64,000 bases of DNA from Spirochaetota bacterium (lineage in GTDB: Bacteria > Spirochaetota > UBA4802 > UBA5550), in assembly GCA_017999915.1 (NCBI GenBank), contig JAGNKX010000005.1:186001-250000 (forward strand), given 5' to 3'. Shown here one piece after another: positions 26,927-35,062 of this stretch (position 1 is its first letter; each line of letters opens with the position of its first letter). The notes under the pieces were generated by a model. That model saw only the letters and a program-made list of their open reading frames with translations. It did no database searches and was not told where the DNA came from. The translations under genes and the position numbers were made by a program.

Positions 26927-27100
26927 GGCGACCTCCTTAGCGGTGTAAATTTATCCTGTCATCGCAGGCAAAGCGACGTGATCTTGTATTAAAATATAGC
27001 AAAGATGCGGTAAAATTAAAATGTTTTTCTTGTATTCATTGAAATTAATGAGAATCCCTCCCGTGGAAGGAATATTTTTATTTTCAGATACAGGGAATGT

Positions 27101-27315
27101 CTCTCGCAGAGACGCCGAGGCGCAGAGTGGTAAAACTGTCATTTCAACGAATCCCGGTATTCCGGGATGAGGAGAAATCATAACAGTCTATATTAAATTC
27201 AAGATTTCTCACCCCGCGAAGCGGGGCCTGTCCTGAGCTTGTCGAAGGGTTCGAAATAACAAATCAGGAAAAGTAGTGTATCAAAGTTCTCCGCGGCTCT
27301 GCGTCTCCGCGAGAA
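27101..27315. repeat. MITE-like element with imperfect inverted ends, copy A
   Basis: The left end 27101-27127 (CTCTCGCAGAGACG then GCGCAGAG) is an imperfect inverse of the right end 27289-27315 (CTCCGCGGCTCTGCG then CTCCGCGAGAA). Inside it is a CCCCGC-GAA-GCGGGG hairpin (27212-27226) followed by CCTGTCCTGAGCTTGTCGAA, a common dispersed repeat. A related pair of ends is at 28741-28847. The gap 26927-27454 has no gene. Confidence 0.6.
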
Positions 27316-27454
27316 CAATCTTTTTTGTTTACTCGCAATGACAAGATTAAGTTTTTTCTACTTGTCATGTTATCTGCCATGATATAATCTCCACCACCAT
27401 CCATGGTATAACCGCAAACAACGGAGAAATAACGTATTATCCGGCAGGACCGAG

Positions 27455-28723
27455 ATGAATAACGATTTTGCTTACATCCACGAGATCTGGACACGGGAAC
27501 AGGACTTCTTCGGCAGGGCGACGCCTCTTTCGCTGGTTGAAAAATATGGAAGCCCCCTGTACGTGTACAACGAGAACATGCTGCGGAGCCGCTGCAGGGA
27601 GATGAAGCGGCTCATCGACTACCCGGCCTTCGCCGTGAACTACTCCGCCAAGGCCAATACCAACCCAGCCATCCTCAAGATCATCCGCGAGGAAGGCCTG
27701 TACGTCGACGCCATGTCGCCCGGCGAGATATTCCTTGAGCTGAAAGCCGGGTTCAGGCCGGAGGACATTCTCTTTATCTGCAACAACGTGTCCGACGAGG
27801 AGATCCGCTACGCCGTCGACGCCGGCATCCTGGTGAGCGTGGATTCGATTTCGCAGCTGGAGCGTCTCGGACGGCTGAACCGGGGCGGCCGGGTCGCGGT
27901 GCGGATAAACCCCGGCATCGGCGCGGGCCACCATGAAAAGGTCGTCACCGCGGGGACGAACACAAAGTTCGGCGTGGACCCACGCTTCGCCGGCGAGCTC
28001 CGCGCCGCCCTCGGGCGCCACGACCTGCGCCTCGCGGGACTGAACCAGCACATCGGGTCCCTGTTCATGACCGGCGACGAATATATCGAGGCGGCGCGGT
28101 TCCTTTTCTCCTTCGCGGAGGATTTCCCCGAGATCGAATTTCTCGATTTCGGCGGCGGCTTCGGCATCCCCTACCACAAGGAGAACGGCGAGAAGAGGCT
28201 TGACCTCTCCCATGTCGGGAAACGACTTCAAAAAGCCGTGGAGGAATGGGTGGAAAAAACCGGGAGGCGGATAACAATCAAGATCGAGCCGGGGCGCTAC
28301 ACCGTGGCCGAATGCGGCCTGCTTCTCGGCACGGTCCACGCCCTGAAGGTCAACGGCGGTCGGAGCTACGCGGGCACGGACATCGGCTTCAACGTCCTTA
28401 TCCGGCGGGCCATGTACGACGCCCACCACGACATCGAGGTTTACTCTGACACCCCGAGGGAGAGCGCCCCCATGGCCCAGGTGACGGTCGTGGGTAACAT
28501 CTGCGAGACCGGGGACATCATCGCCAAGGACCGGATGCTGCCGCCGCTGATGGAAGGCGACATTCTCGGGATCCTGGACGCCGGGGCCTACGGCATGGTT
28601 ATGGCGTCGAACTACAACTGCCGGCTCCGGCCCGCGGAAGTGCTCATCACCGCAGGCGGCGACGATGTGCTGATCAGGTCCCGGGACACCCTCGAAGACC
28701 TGGCGAGGCATTACCCGGGGTAG
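27455..28723 (+). CDS. lysA: Diaminopimelate decarboxylase
   Basis: 422 residues of the fold-III PLP decarboxylase family. Signs: the Schiff-base lysine in AVNYSAKANTN, the HIGSLF and FLDFGGGFGIPY phosphate-binding segments, KIEPGRYTVAE, and VGNICETGDI plus DAGAYGMVMASNYN from the partner-chain active site. It makes L-lysine from meso-diaminopimelate, the last step of the DAP route. It is flanked by repeat elements on both sides and has no other lysine gene beside it; the DapF homologue at 11889 is far away and has altered catalytic residues. Confidence 0.93.
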   Translation: MNNDFAYIHEIWTREQDFFGRATPLSLVEKYGSPLYVYNENMLRSRCREMKRLIDYPAFAVNYSAKANTNPAILKIIREEGLYVDAMSPGEIFLELKAGFRPEDILFICNNVSDEEIRYAVDAGILVSVDSISQLERLGRLNRGGRVAVRINPGIGAGHHEKVVTAGTNTKFGVDPRFAGELRAALGRHDLRLAGLNQHIGSLFMTGDEYIEAARFLFSFAEDFPEIEFLDFGGGFGIPYHKENGEKRLDLSHVGKRLQKAVEEWVEKTGRRITIKIEPGRYTVAECGLLLGTVHALKVNGGRSYAGTDIGFNVLIRRAMYDAHHDIEVYSDTPRESAPMAQVTVVGNICETGDIIAKDRMLPPLMEGDILGILDAGAYGMVMASNYNCRLRPAEVLITAGGDDVLIRSRDTLEDLARHYPG

Positions 28724-28740
28724 GTTCAACAAAGAATTTT

Positions 28741-28847
28741 TCTCGCTGAGGCCCTGAGACGCAGAGTATTTTATGTTTGGCTTTTTTTAAATACATAAAA
28801 CTTGATTATTTTTTATTCTTCTCCGCGACTCTATGACTCTGCGAGAA
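28741..28847. repeat. MITE-like element, copy B
   Basis: TCTCGCTGAGGCCCTGAGAC...GCAGAG (28741-28766) and CTCCGCGACTCTATGACTCT...GCGAGAA (28821-28847) form imperfect inverted ends related to those at 27101-27315, around a short AT-rich centre. It follows lysA directly. Confidence 0.55.
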
Positions 28848-28959
28848 ACACTTTTTTCGCATATGCTATACCTGAATAATATTTTTGATTGCTGCCAGTA
28901 ACAATAATGCATCAGAATTATCTTATTTATAATTCATCCACATAAAATGAGGGATTCCC

Positions 28960-29472
28960 ATGAAAAAACACTTACTGCGCTTCCTGGTGATCGCCGCCAT
29001 CATATCCATCAACATCGGCTGCGACCAGTCGACCAAGTACCTGGCGAAGAAGCACCTGCCCCGGGAGATGACCATCCAGGTCATAGACAATCTCTTCGTG
29101 CTGCAGTACGCCGAGAACAAGGGCGGGTTCCTGAGCATGTTCTCGTCACTCTCAAAAACATTCCGGCTCTTTTTCCTCTCCATCATCCCACTGATCGCCC
29201 TTGTCCTGATGACCCTGTACATCATCGCCGCCGCGGATCTCTCGGGCCTGCACATCCTCGGCCTCAGCTGCATCATTGGCGGCGGACTGAGCAACATTGT
29301 GGACCGCCTGGCCAATGAATATGTCATCGATTTCATGAACATCGGCATCGGCATGGTACGGTCCGGCATTTTCAACTTCGCGGACCTCTCCATCATGGGG
29401 GGCACCGCCATCATCCTGGCCATGGCCATGAAGGATAAAAACAAAACGGCGGGCGGGATCATCCCCTCATGA
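28960..29472 (+). CDS. lspA: Lipoprotein signal peptidase (signal peptidase II)
   Basis: 170 residues, four hydrophobic segments, with the LspA signatures: GCDQSTKYLAKKHL, AENKGGFLS, IGGGLSNIVDRL, VIDFMNI and FNFADLSIMGG, including the two catalytic aspartates (VDRL and FADL). It cuts the signal peptide from lipid-modified prolipoproteins in the inner membrane. Its presence matches the many lipoprotein lipoboxes in the window and the lnt gene at 49346. The sequence is more divergent than typical proteobacterial LspA. Confidence 0.92.
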   Translation: MKKHLLRFLVIAAIISINIGCDQSTKYLAKKHLPREMTIQVIDNLFVLQYAENKGGFLSMFSSLSKTFRLFFLSIIPLIALVLMTLYIIAAADLSGLHILGLSCIIGGGLSNIVDRLANEYVIDFMNIGIGMVRSGIFNFADLSIMGGTAIILAMAMKDKNKTAGGIIPS

Positions 29473-29661
29473 CGGTCCAGGGCAGCCGCCGGGACCATCG
29501 ATTGCGCCGCCCGGGCCCACAATGAGCGGCTGGCGCCCGGCATCATGCAACCGCGGATTTTAATTTTTTTCGCTATAAATTTTTCTTGCAATATGCGTCA
29601 TCGGGCCGTCGATTGTTTGTGTTGCACATGGACAGGCAACAACAACTCCCTGGAGGAACCT

Positions 29662-30285
29662 ATGATTCATAAAAATGTCAAAACTGAATTTTCACCCGAA
29701 GAGCATATGCCGCAGATCGATCCGACCGCGTACGTCCATCCCCTGGGGGTGGTCATCGGCAACGTGATCATCGGCAAGAGGGTGTTCGTCTCCCCCTTCG
29801 CCTCCGTCCGCGGCGACGAAGGACAACCCCTCCATGTCGGCGACGACAGCAACGTCCAGGACGGCGTCATCATCCACGCATTGGAGACCTTCCATGAGGG
29901 CCATGTGGTGGAAAAAAACCTCGTCGAAGTCAACGGGAAGAAATACGCGGTCTATATCGGCAACCGGGTTTCCCTGGCCCACCAGGTGCAGGTCCACGGC
30001 CCCGCGGCCATCGGCAATAACTGCTTCATCGGCATGAAAAGCCTTGTCTTCAAGTCAAAGGTGGAGGACGGCTGCGTGATCGAGCCGAACTGCGTCCTCG
30101 TGGGCGTGACCATCAGGTCGGGAAATTACGTTCCCACCGGATCGGTCTGCTCCAGCCAGGCCGATGCCGACCGTCTACAGAAAAAGATCACGGAGGATTA
30201 CGCGTTCCGCACCCTCAACGACGGCGTGGTGCACGTGAACACCAACCTCGCCGAAGGATATCGGAAAGCGAACCTTAAGCTGTAA
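29662..30285 (+). CDS. cam: Gamma-class carbonic anhydrase, Cam type
   Basis: 207 residues that follow the archaeal Methanosarcina Cam sequence almost segment by segment: IDPTAYVHP, SVRGDEGQP, SNVQDGVIIHALET, KYAVYIGNRVSLAHQVQVHGP and IGMKSLVFKSKVEDGCVIEP. Zinc histidines are 72, 107 and 112. The acidic loop with the proton-shuttle glutamates is kept (Glu 53 and Glu 75, matching Cam Glu 62 and Glu 84), which the shorter gamma homologue at 12770 lacks. It should be a true carbonic anhydrase. Start at 29662 has GGAGG six bases upstream. No signal peptide is seen in this chain; the upstream open frame to 29545 has no ribosome site. Confidence 0.92.
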   Translation: MIHKNVKTEFSPEEHMPQIDPTAYVHPLGVVIGNVIIGKRVFVSPFASVRGDEGQPLHVGDDSNVQDGVIIHALETFHEGHVVEKNLVEVNGKKYAVYIGNRVSLAHQVQVHGPAAIGNNCFIGMKSLVFKSKVEDGCVIEPNCVLVGVTIRSGNYVPTGSVCSSQADADRLQKKITEDYAFRTLNDGVVHVNTNLAEGYRKANLKL

Positions 30286-30302
30286 GCCGATTGTTACAGA
30301 AG

Positions 30303-30353
30303 CGCGGAAACCCCCGATCCGCCGCCTGCATGGGATCGCGACGGGTTTCCGCG
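30303..30353 (+). terminator. Stem-loop after the carbonic anhydrase gene
   Basis: CGCGGAAACCC (30303-30313) and GGGTTTCCGCG (30343-30353) are exact inverse repeats separated by 29 bases. It starts 17 bases after the stop codon and has only a weak T-run, so it is a probable terminator or transcript-end structure. Confidence 0.55.
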
Positions 30354-30456
30354 TATTCTCCCGATCCGCCCTCCATCACCGCCCCGTGAACGCGTTACAA
30401 TCACCGGAATCGAATCTGTGCTAAAACCGTCGATCATTTACAATTTATAATACTTG

Positions 30457-30487
30457 TTGACGGATCGTATTGGCTTTGGTGTAGAAT
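30457..30487 (+). promoter_or_regulatory. Candidate sigma70-type promoter for the amidase gene
   Basis: TTGACG at 30457-30462 and TAGAAT at 30482-30487 are separated by 19 bases, a little long, with TG just before the -10 box. It lies about 60 bases upstream of the amidase start. Confidence 0.35.
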
Positions 30488-30546
30488 ACTTGTTATTCTG
30501 ATCATATGTATATCGGCGATCTATCCTGATATTCATGGAGGCTCCC

Positions 30547-32046
30547 ATGGGCGGATTCAAGGAATACGACAAATACGACGGTCTCGGCCTTGCCGATCTG
30601 GTGAAAAAGAAAAAGGTATCGCCGAAGGAATTATGCGAGGAAGCGATTTCCCGAATCGAGAAGCTCAATCCCGCTGTCAACGCGGTCATCCACCCCATGT
30701 TCGACATAGCGCGAAAAACGGCCCAGGGCCCCCTCCCCAACGGTCCCTTCAGGGGAGTTCCCTTCCTTCTTAAAGACCTCATCGCCTGCTACGCCGGCGT
30801 TCCCACATCGTGCGGCTCCCGCGCCTACCGCAACTTCGTGCCCGATTACGACACGGAGCTGGTGCGCCGCTTCAAGAGCGCGGGTTTCGTCATAGCGGGG
30901 AAGACCAATACCCCGGAGCTGGGCCTGAAGGGCATAACCGATCCGGAGCTCTTCGGCCACTCCCGCAATCCCTGGAACAGGGAGCGCATCACCGGCGGCT
31001 CCAGCGGCGGATCCGCCGCGGCGGTGGCGTCGGGCATGGTGCCCCTCGCCGCGGGAGGCGACGGCGGCGGCTCCATCAGGATCCCCTCGTCCTGCTGCGG
31101 CATTTTCGGTCTCAAGCCGACACGGGGCCGCAACCCCGTCGGTCCGGGCAGCGGCGAGGGATGGCAGGGCGCCACAGTCGAGCATGTTATTACTCGTTCA
31201 GTGCGGGACAGCGCCGCCGCGCTCGATTTCACCAACGGCGCCCGTGCAGGGTCCCGATGCGTCATAGGGCCGCCCGAGCGTCCTTATATGAAGGAAATCC
31301 AGACCAAGCCGGGGAAATTGAAAATAGCCTTCAACGTTAATTCGCCCCTTGAGGGCGGCAACGTACATCCCGAATGCGTCAAGGCCGTTACCGATGCGGC
31401 GGCTCTCCTTGAAAAACTGGGACATCACGTGGAAGAGGCGAAACCCGCTATTGACGGTATGGCCCTGGCCCGTTCATATATCACCATGTACTACGGCGAA
31501 ACCGCGGCGGACATCACTGCCAGCGAAAAGGCCCTGGGAAGAAAACCGCGCTCCGGCGATTTCGAGATCACCACGTGGATACTGGGAATCCTAGGCAGAT
31601 TATACTCAGCGGAGGATTTCGTCATGGCCATCAGGCAATGGGACGTCTTCGCCCACGAGATGGGGCTCTTCCATGAGCGGTTCGACCTCTACCTGACCCC
31701 GACGATCGCATACCCTCCCTTCGGCGTGGACGACCTGAAGCCGAAGGCCTTTGACCGGGCAGGCATGAGAATAATCAACACCCTGAAACTGGGAGGCATC
31801 TTAAAGAAAAGCGGCATGGCCGAAGCCATCGCCCTTCTGAACCTGGAGAAAACGCCCTTCACACAGCTGGCCAACCTGACAGGCCAGCCCGCCATGTCTG
31901 TGCCGCTCCACTGGACCCCGGACGGCCTGCCGGTGGGAGTGCAGTTCATCGCGCCCTTCGGCGACGAGGCCACGCTCTTCCGCCTGGCTGCCCAGCTGGA
32001 AAAGGCCCGGCCCTGGTTCGATAAGCGGCCGCCCATGGCCCGATAG
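30547..32046 (+). CDS. Amidase signature family protein
   Basis: 499 residues with the amidase-signature triad: Lys in VPFLLKDLIA, then the glycine/serine-rich ITGGSSGGSAAAVASG block with the cis-serine and, in GGDGGGSIRIP, the nucleophilic serine. The C-terminal FTQLANLTGQPAMSVPL and LPVGVQFIAPFG are typical. The family hydrolyses amides (glutaminyl-tRNA amidation, fatty amides, aryl amides); GatA is less likely because no gatB/gatC are near and this chain has its own insertions. GGAGG five bases before ATG 30547 selects that start over 30535. The stop codon TAG lies inside a CCGATAGTTATCGG repeat. Confidence 0.87.
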   Translation: MGGFKEYDKYDGLGLADLVKKKKVSPKELCEEAISRIEKLNPAVNAVIHPMFDIARKTAQGPLPNGPFRGVPFLLKDLIACYAGVPTSCGSRAYRNFVPDYDTELVRRFKSAGFVIAGKTNTPELGLKGITDPELFGHSRNPWNRERITGGSSGGSAAAVASGMVPLAAGGDGGGSIRIPSSCCGIFGLKPTRGRNPVGPGSGEGWQGATVEHVITRSVRDSAAALDFTNGARAGSRCVIGPPERPYMKEIQTKPGKLKIAFNVNSPLEGGNVHPECVKAVTDAAALLEKLGHHVEEAKPAIDGMALARSYITMYYGETAADITASEKALGRKPRSGDFEITTWILGILGRLYSAEDFVMAIRQWDVFAHEMGLFHERFDLYLTPTIAYPPFGVDDLKPKAFDRAGMRIINTLKLGGILKKSGMAEAIALLNLEKTPFTQLANLTGQPAMSVPLHWTPDGLPVGVQFIAPFGDEATLFRLAAQLEKARPWFDKRPPMAR

Positions 32047-32124
32047 TTATCGGTTGTACCGATAACTATCGGGAAACAAATTCCACCATCAATATCTTAA
32101 CATCCATTCACCGATAACTATCGG
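32040..32124. repeat. Three CCGATA-NN-TATCGG near-palindromes downstream of amidase
   Basis: Copies at 32040-32053 (centre GT), 32059-32072 (centre AC, so inverted) and 32111-32124 (centre AC). The first supplies the amidase stop codon. The first two form a larger inverted repeat with a five-base gap that could also act as a terminator hairpin. They lie 100-200 bases upstream of a TetR-family gene. Confidence 0.8.
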
Positions 32125-32224
32125 TATCGATGGCCGGCTCCCGGGCGGCTTATCGCCCCGGTCCCGAACACCATCCCGGCCCCGGGGACGGGATCATTAT
32201 TAATACACGGCTACAATGCTTTAC

Positions 32225-32255
32225 TTGACAAAAAAATAGTGCTAGTGAATAAATT
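32225..32255 (+). promoter_or_regulatory. Candidate promoter close to the TetR start codon
   Basis: A perfect -35 box TTGACA (32225-32230) is followed after 17-19 bases by weak AT-rich -10 candidates around 32248-32255. Transcription would then begin near ATG 32260, implying a leaderless or nearly leaderless message; no ribosome site precedes that ATG. Confidence 0.35.
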
Positions 32256-32259
32256 CATC

Positions 32260-32955
32260 ATGAACACTCAAGTGACGCAAACGGCGGCAAAAGACAAGAA
32301 AAGCATCCGCACAAAGGAAAAAATTATGCGGGCTGCCCGGAAGGTATTCTCCGAGCACCCTTACCACACGGCCAGCATGCGCATGATAGGCAAAGAGGCG
32401 CAGATAGAACACCCGCTGATCAACTATTACTTCCCCAACAAGGCGGTGCTCTTCGAAACCATAGTCGAGGACCTGTGCGAGAGTTTTGCTCAACGCACGG
32501 CGGAATGGCTCGACGAGGTATCCAGGGCCCGGAGTATCGCGGAAGGCTTCATGAGGCACATCGACCTGATGATCGATTATAACACCGTCAATCCGGAGAC
32601 GATAAGGATCCTGGCGATGAACCTGACCCAGGCCGACAACATATCCCTCATTCCCGGGTATCAGCGGTTCCCCGAGCTCATCGACCGGATACGCAAGATC
32701 TTCGTTGAAAAGATCTCGCCCGCGGGACCGGAATCGGAAATCAGCATGTTAATGAACAGCTTCAACTTCCTGGCCATTTCCTTCCTCGGATCCAGTACCT
32801 GCATTGCACAGATCCAGGGCATGGAAGCCGGCGGCAAGGAATATCGTGAATGGGTCAAGAACACCCTCGGCTTCATCTTCCTGCCGCGATTGAGGGAAAT
32901 TATCGTTCCCGACACGGCTGAAGGCAACGCGCGCAGAAAGAAGTCTCCCAAATAA
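32260..32955 (+). CDS. TetR/AcrR family transcriptional regulator
   Basis: About 231 residues. The N-terminal domain is a TetR helix-turn-helix: RTKEKIMRAARKVFSEHPYHTASMRMIGKEAQIEHPLINYYFPNK (quoted in part: AARKVFSEHPYHTASM and INYYFPNKAVLFETIV). The C-terminal helical domain would bind an inducer that is not known. It probably controls itself and the secreted-protein gene that begins 12 bases after its stop. GTG codons at 32239 and 32245 are alternative starts in frame; neither has a ribosome site. Three near-palindromic repeats lie upstream. Confidence 0.87.
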   Translation: MNTQVTQTAAKDKKSIRTKEKIMRAARKVFSEHPYHTASMRMIGKEAQIEHPLINYYFPNKAVLFETIVEDLCESFAQRTAEWLDEVSRARSIAEGFMRHIDLMIDYNTVNPETIRILAMNLTQADNISLIPGYQRFPELIDRIRKIFVEKISPAGPESEISMLMNSFNFLAISFLGSSTCIAQIQGMEAGGKEYREWVKNTLGFIFLPRLREIIVPDTAEGNARRKKSPK

Positions 32956-32967
32956 GGAACCATTACC

Positions 32968-34134
32968 ATGACAATAAACCATCACCTGCGAATCATCCTG
33001 GCCGTCGCGGCAATCATCTCGTTCCCTCTCACCGCGTCCCGGGCCGTGGGTGCGGGAAATGATTTTGTCAAGGACGCAAAAGCCATATACCGGGTGGCCG
33101 CGTGCGGGGCCGGGGAAATCCCGTCCAGCATCAGCGCTGCGACGGTCAACACGCACTGCTCGCGGATGGAGCAGAACGTAACGAGCTATCGCGCCAACTT
33201 CATCAAGAAGGCAGGGCCCTTCTTTTCCCAGACTGTCCCTTCGGGCGTGCCGGGCACCATAGTCGTTCCCTTCGGCGGCGGCGACCTCCTGCCGGCGCTG
33301 GTGGTATACCCGGGCGCCTCGGAGATAACGACCATCTCCCTGGAGAGCGCCGGGGACCCGCGGCGCCTGATGAAAGCCTCGCCGGGGCAGCTTGTCCAGG
33401 CATTAAACATGTACCGTTCCAACGTGGGTTACATGCTCCTCACGAATGACAGCTCCAACGAAAGCGTGCGCAACCTGGACCGGGGCGCCATCCCCAACCA
33501 GCTCGCCTTTTCCCTGACCGCGCTGGCCATTCTCGGCTATGAGCCGATGTCGCTGAAATATTTCCGCATCGAAAACGACGGGTCCCTTCATTATCTCTCC
33601 GCCGAGGAGATAGCCGCCATGGAACAATCGAAGGGGCAGCGACTCAAGGGAACCTGGATCGACACGGACTTTTCCGTGGCCTTCCGCAACATGGAGCTGG
33701 CCTTCCGGAAAAAGGGCGGCGGACGCACCATCATACACCGCCATATCGCCTTCAACCTGGACAACGGCCACTTCCAGGACTCTCCGCTGCGGAAGCACCT
33801 GGAAAAGAAAGGCAGGATTTCCGTAATGGTAAAAGGAGCGAGCTATCTCCTGTGGTTCCTTAATTTTTCTTCCATACGCGACTACCTGCTCAAGCATATG
33901 GCCTATTGCGTGTCAGATTCAACCGGCATCCTGCCGAAGCACGCTTCGGCAGCCGGCTTCAAGCAGACCACCTACGGATCTTTTTCCGGGGCCTTCCTGG
34001 AAAACGAGGGTGGAAGCGGCGCGGCCGAGCTTCGCAATCTCTTCAAATCACAGCCGGCACGGCAGCTTGATTTCCGGTTCGGCTATTCCGATGTGCACAA
34101 ATTGAACCATTTGATCATAACGACCCCGAGGTAA
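32968..34134 (+). CDS. Secreted protein of unknown function
   Basis: 388 residues with a clear signal peptide (LRIILAVAAIISFPLTASRAVGAG). The mature part has no family I recognise. It contains several cysteines (AACGAGE, NTHCSRME, MAYCVSD), a glycine-rich VPFGGGDLLPALVVYPGASE segment, and a block RTIIHRHIAFNLDNGHF. There are no clear membrane segments after the signal. AAGGA stands nine bases before the ATG. It follows the TetR gene in one transcript, so it is a likely target of that regulator. A soluble periplasmic or secreted role is inferred only from the signal peptide. Confidence 0.75.
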   Translation: MTINHHLRIILAVAAIISFPLTASRAVGAGNDFVKDAKAIYRVAACGAGEIPSSISAATVNTHCSRMEQNVTSYRANFIKKAGPFFSQTVPSGVPGTIVVPFGGGDLLPALVVYPGASEITTISLESAGDPRRLMKASPGQLVQALNMYRSNVGYMLLTNDSSNESVRNLDRGAIPNQLAFSLTALAILGYEPMSLKYFRIENDGSLHYLSAEEIAAMEQSKGQRLKGTWIDTDFSVAFRNMELAFRKKGGGRTIIHRHIAFNLDNGHFQDSPLRKHLEKKGRISVMVKGASYLLWFLNFSSIRDYLLKHMAYCVSDSTGILPKHASAAGFKQTTYGSFSGAFLENEGGSGAAELRNLFKSQPARQLDFRFGYSDVHKLNHLIITTPR

Positions 34135-34480
34135 GGGCAGCTCCTGTTGCATCAATGCCTAATCACGCGAACACGGGGCCGTGCATCGATTGCGCGAAAG
34201 AGTACATCATATCTAAGAAAAAGATTTTTCTTCATTGACAAAAAATACCCCCTTTTTTAGCGTTCAATAAGATCACAGAATAGCAACAAGCTGCTGTTTT
34301 ACAAAATCTGCTACCGTGAATGGCTGTCTTACCCCCAGCAGATGCACGGAAGTTAACATTTAGCGTTCTTTATAGCTTCGAATTGTATTGTTCTTTTAGA
34401 TAGATAAGCTGCCGTCACATAGCTCTGGCATTTGTAACAATTATAAATGTTCAGTATACCTAACTATAGTGGAGACGTAC
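34135..34480 (+). other. AT-rich leader region of the hdr-flx operon
   Basis: This gap precedes hdrC and must hold the operon promoter. It is AT-rich, with ATTATAAATG and AGTATACC just before the gene, but I cannot place a convincing -35/-10 pair. No gene or strong hairpin seen. Confidence 0.4.
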
Positions 34481-35062
34481 ATGAGCGCTACAACTCACGA
34501 ACATGATAATCATACACTGGCCGGAAGGCTTAAACAGGCCACCGGCGTCGCCGCCACCCGCTGCTACCAGTGCGGCAAATGCACCGCAGGCTGCCCCATG
34601 GCGGAGGAGATGGATTACACGCCGAGCCATATCCTGAGGCTCCTCCAGGTAAACCTTGATGGTTTCGAAGACAGGGTGCTCAAGGCCTATTCACCCTGGG
34701 TGTGCCTCACCTGCGAGATGTGCTACGCCCGGTGCCCCCAGGAGGTAGACATCCCCAAGATGATGGATTTTCTCCGCGCTGAATCGGTGCGACTAAAAAA
34801 GGTCAATCCCCGGGCGAAGGATTTCGTGTCGCTGCACAAAACGTTCCTCGACTCGATACATTACGTCGGAAGGCTCTACGAGGTGGGCCTCATCGCCGGG
34901 TACAAGGCGCGTTCCTGGCACCTGCTCCAGGACGTGCTCATGGCGCCAAGGCTCTACTTCAAGGGCAAGCTGAAGCTCTTTCCCCACCTCATCAAGAACA
35001 GAAAAAACATTTCGCAAATCTTTAAGAAAGCGGGCAAGGCCCGCATGGAGGCGGCCAAATGA
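34481..35062 (+). CDS. hdrC: Heterodisulfide reductase subunit C
   Basis: A 193-residue iron-sulfur protein with two 4Fe-4S motifs: CYQCGKCTAGCP (Cys 28, 31, 34, 38) and CLTCEMCYARCP (Cys 75, 78, 81, 85), followed by a helical C-terminal half with basic residues. HdrC wires electrons between HdrA and the HdrB active site. GGAG lies six bases before ATG 34481. The end overlaps the hdrB start by four bases (ATGA), so translation is coupled. First gene of a seven-gene hdr-flx operon. Confidence 0.92.
   Translation: MSATTHEHDNHTLAGRLKQATGVAATRCYQCGKCTAGCPMAEEMDYTPSHILRLLQVNLDGFEDRVLKAYSPWVCLTCEMCYARCPQEVDIPKMMDFLRAESVRLKKVNPRAKDFVSLHKTFLDSIHYVGRLYEVGLIAGYKARSWHLLQDVLMAPRLYFKGKLKLFPHLIKNRKNISQIFKKAGKARMEAAK

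Noticed and set aside
27437-28732. 431-residue open frame opposite lysA
   Set aside because: Shadow of lysA; no motif.
34430-34455. Sigma54-type promoter before hdrC (TGGCATTTGTAAC)
   Set aside because: The GG of the -24 box is there but no GC follows at the required distance, so the match fails.
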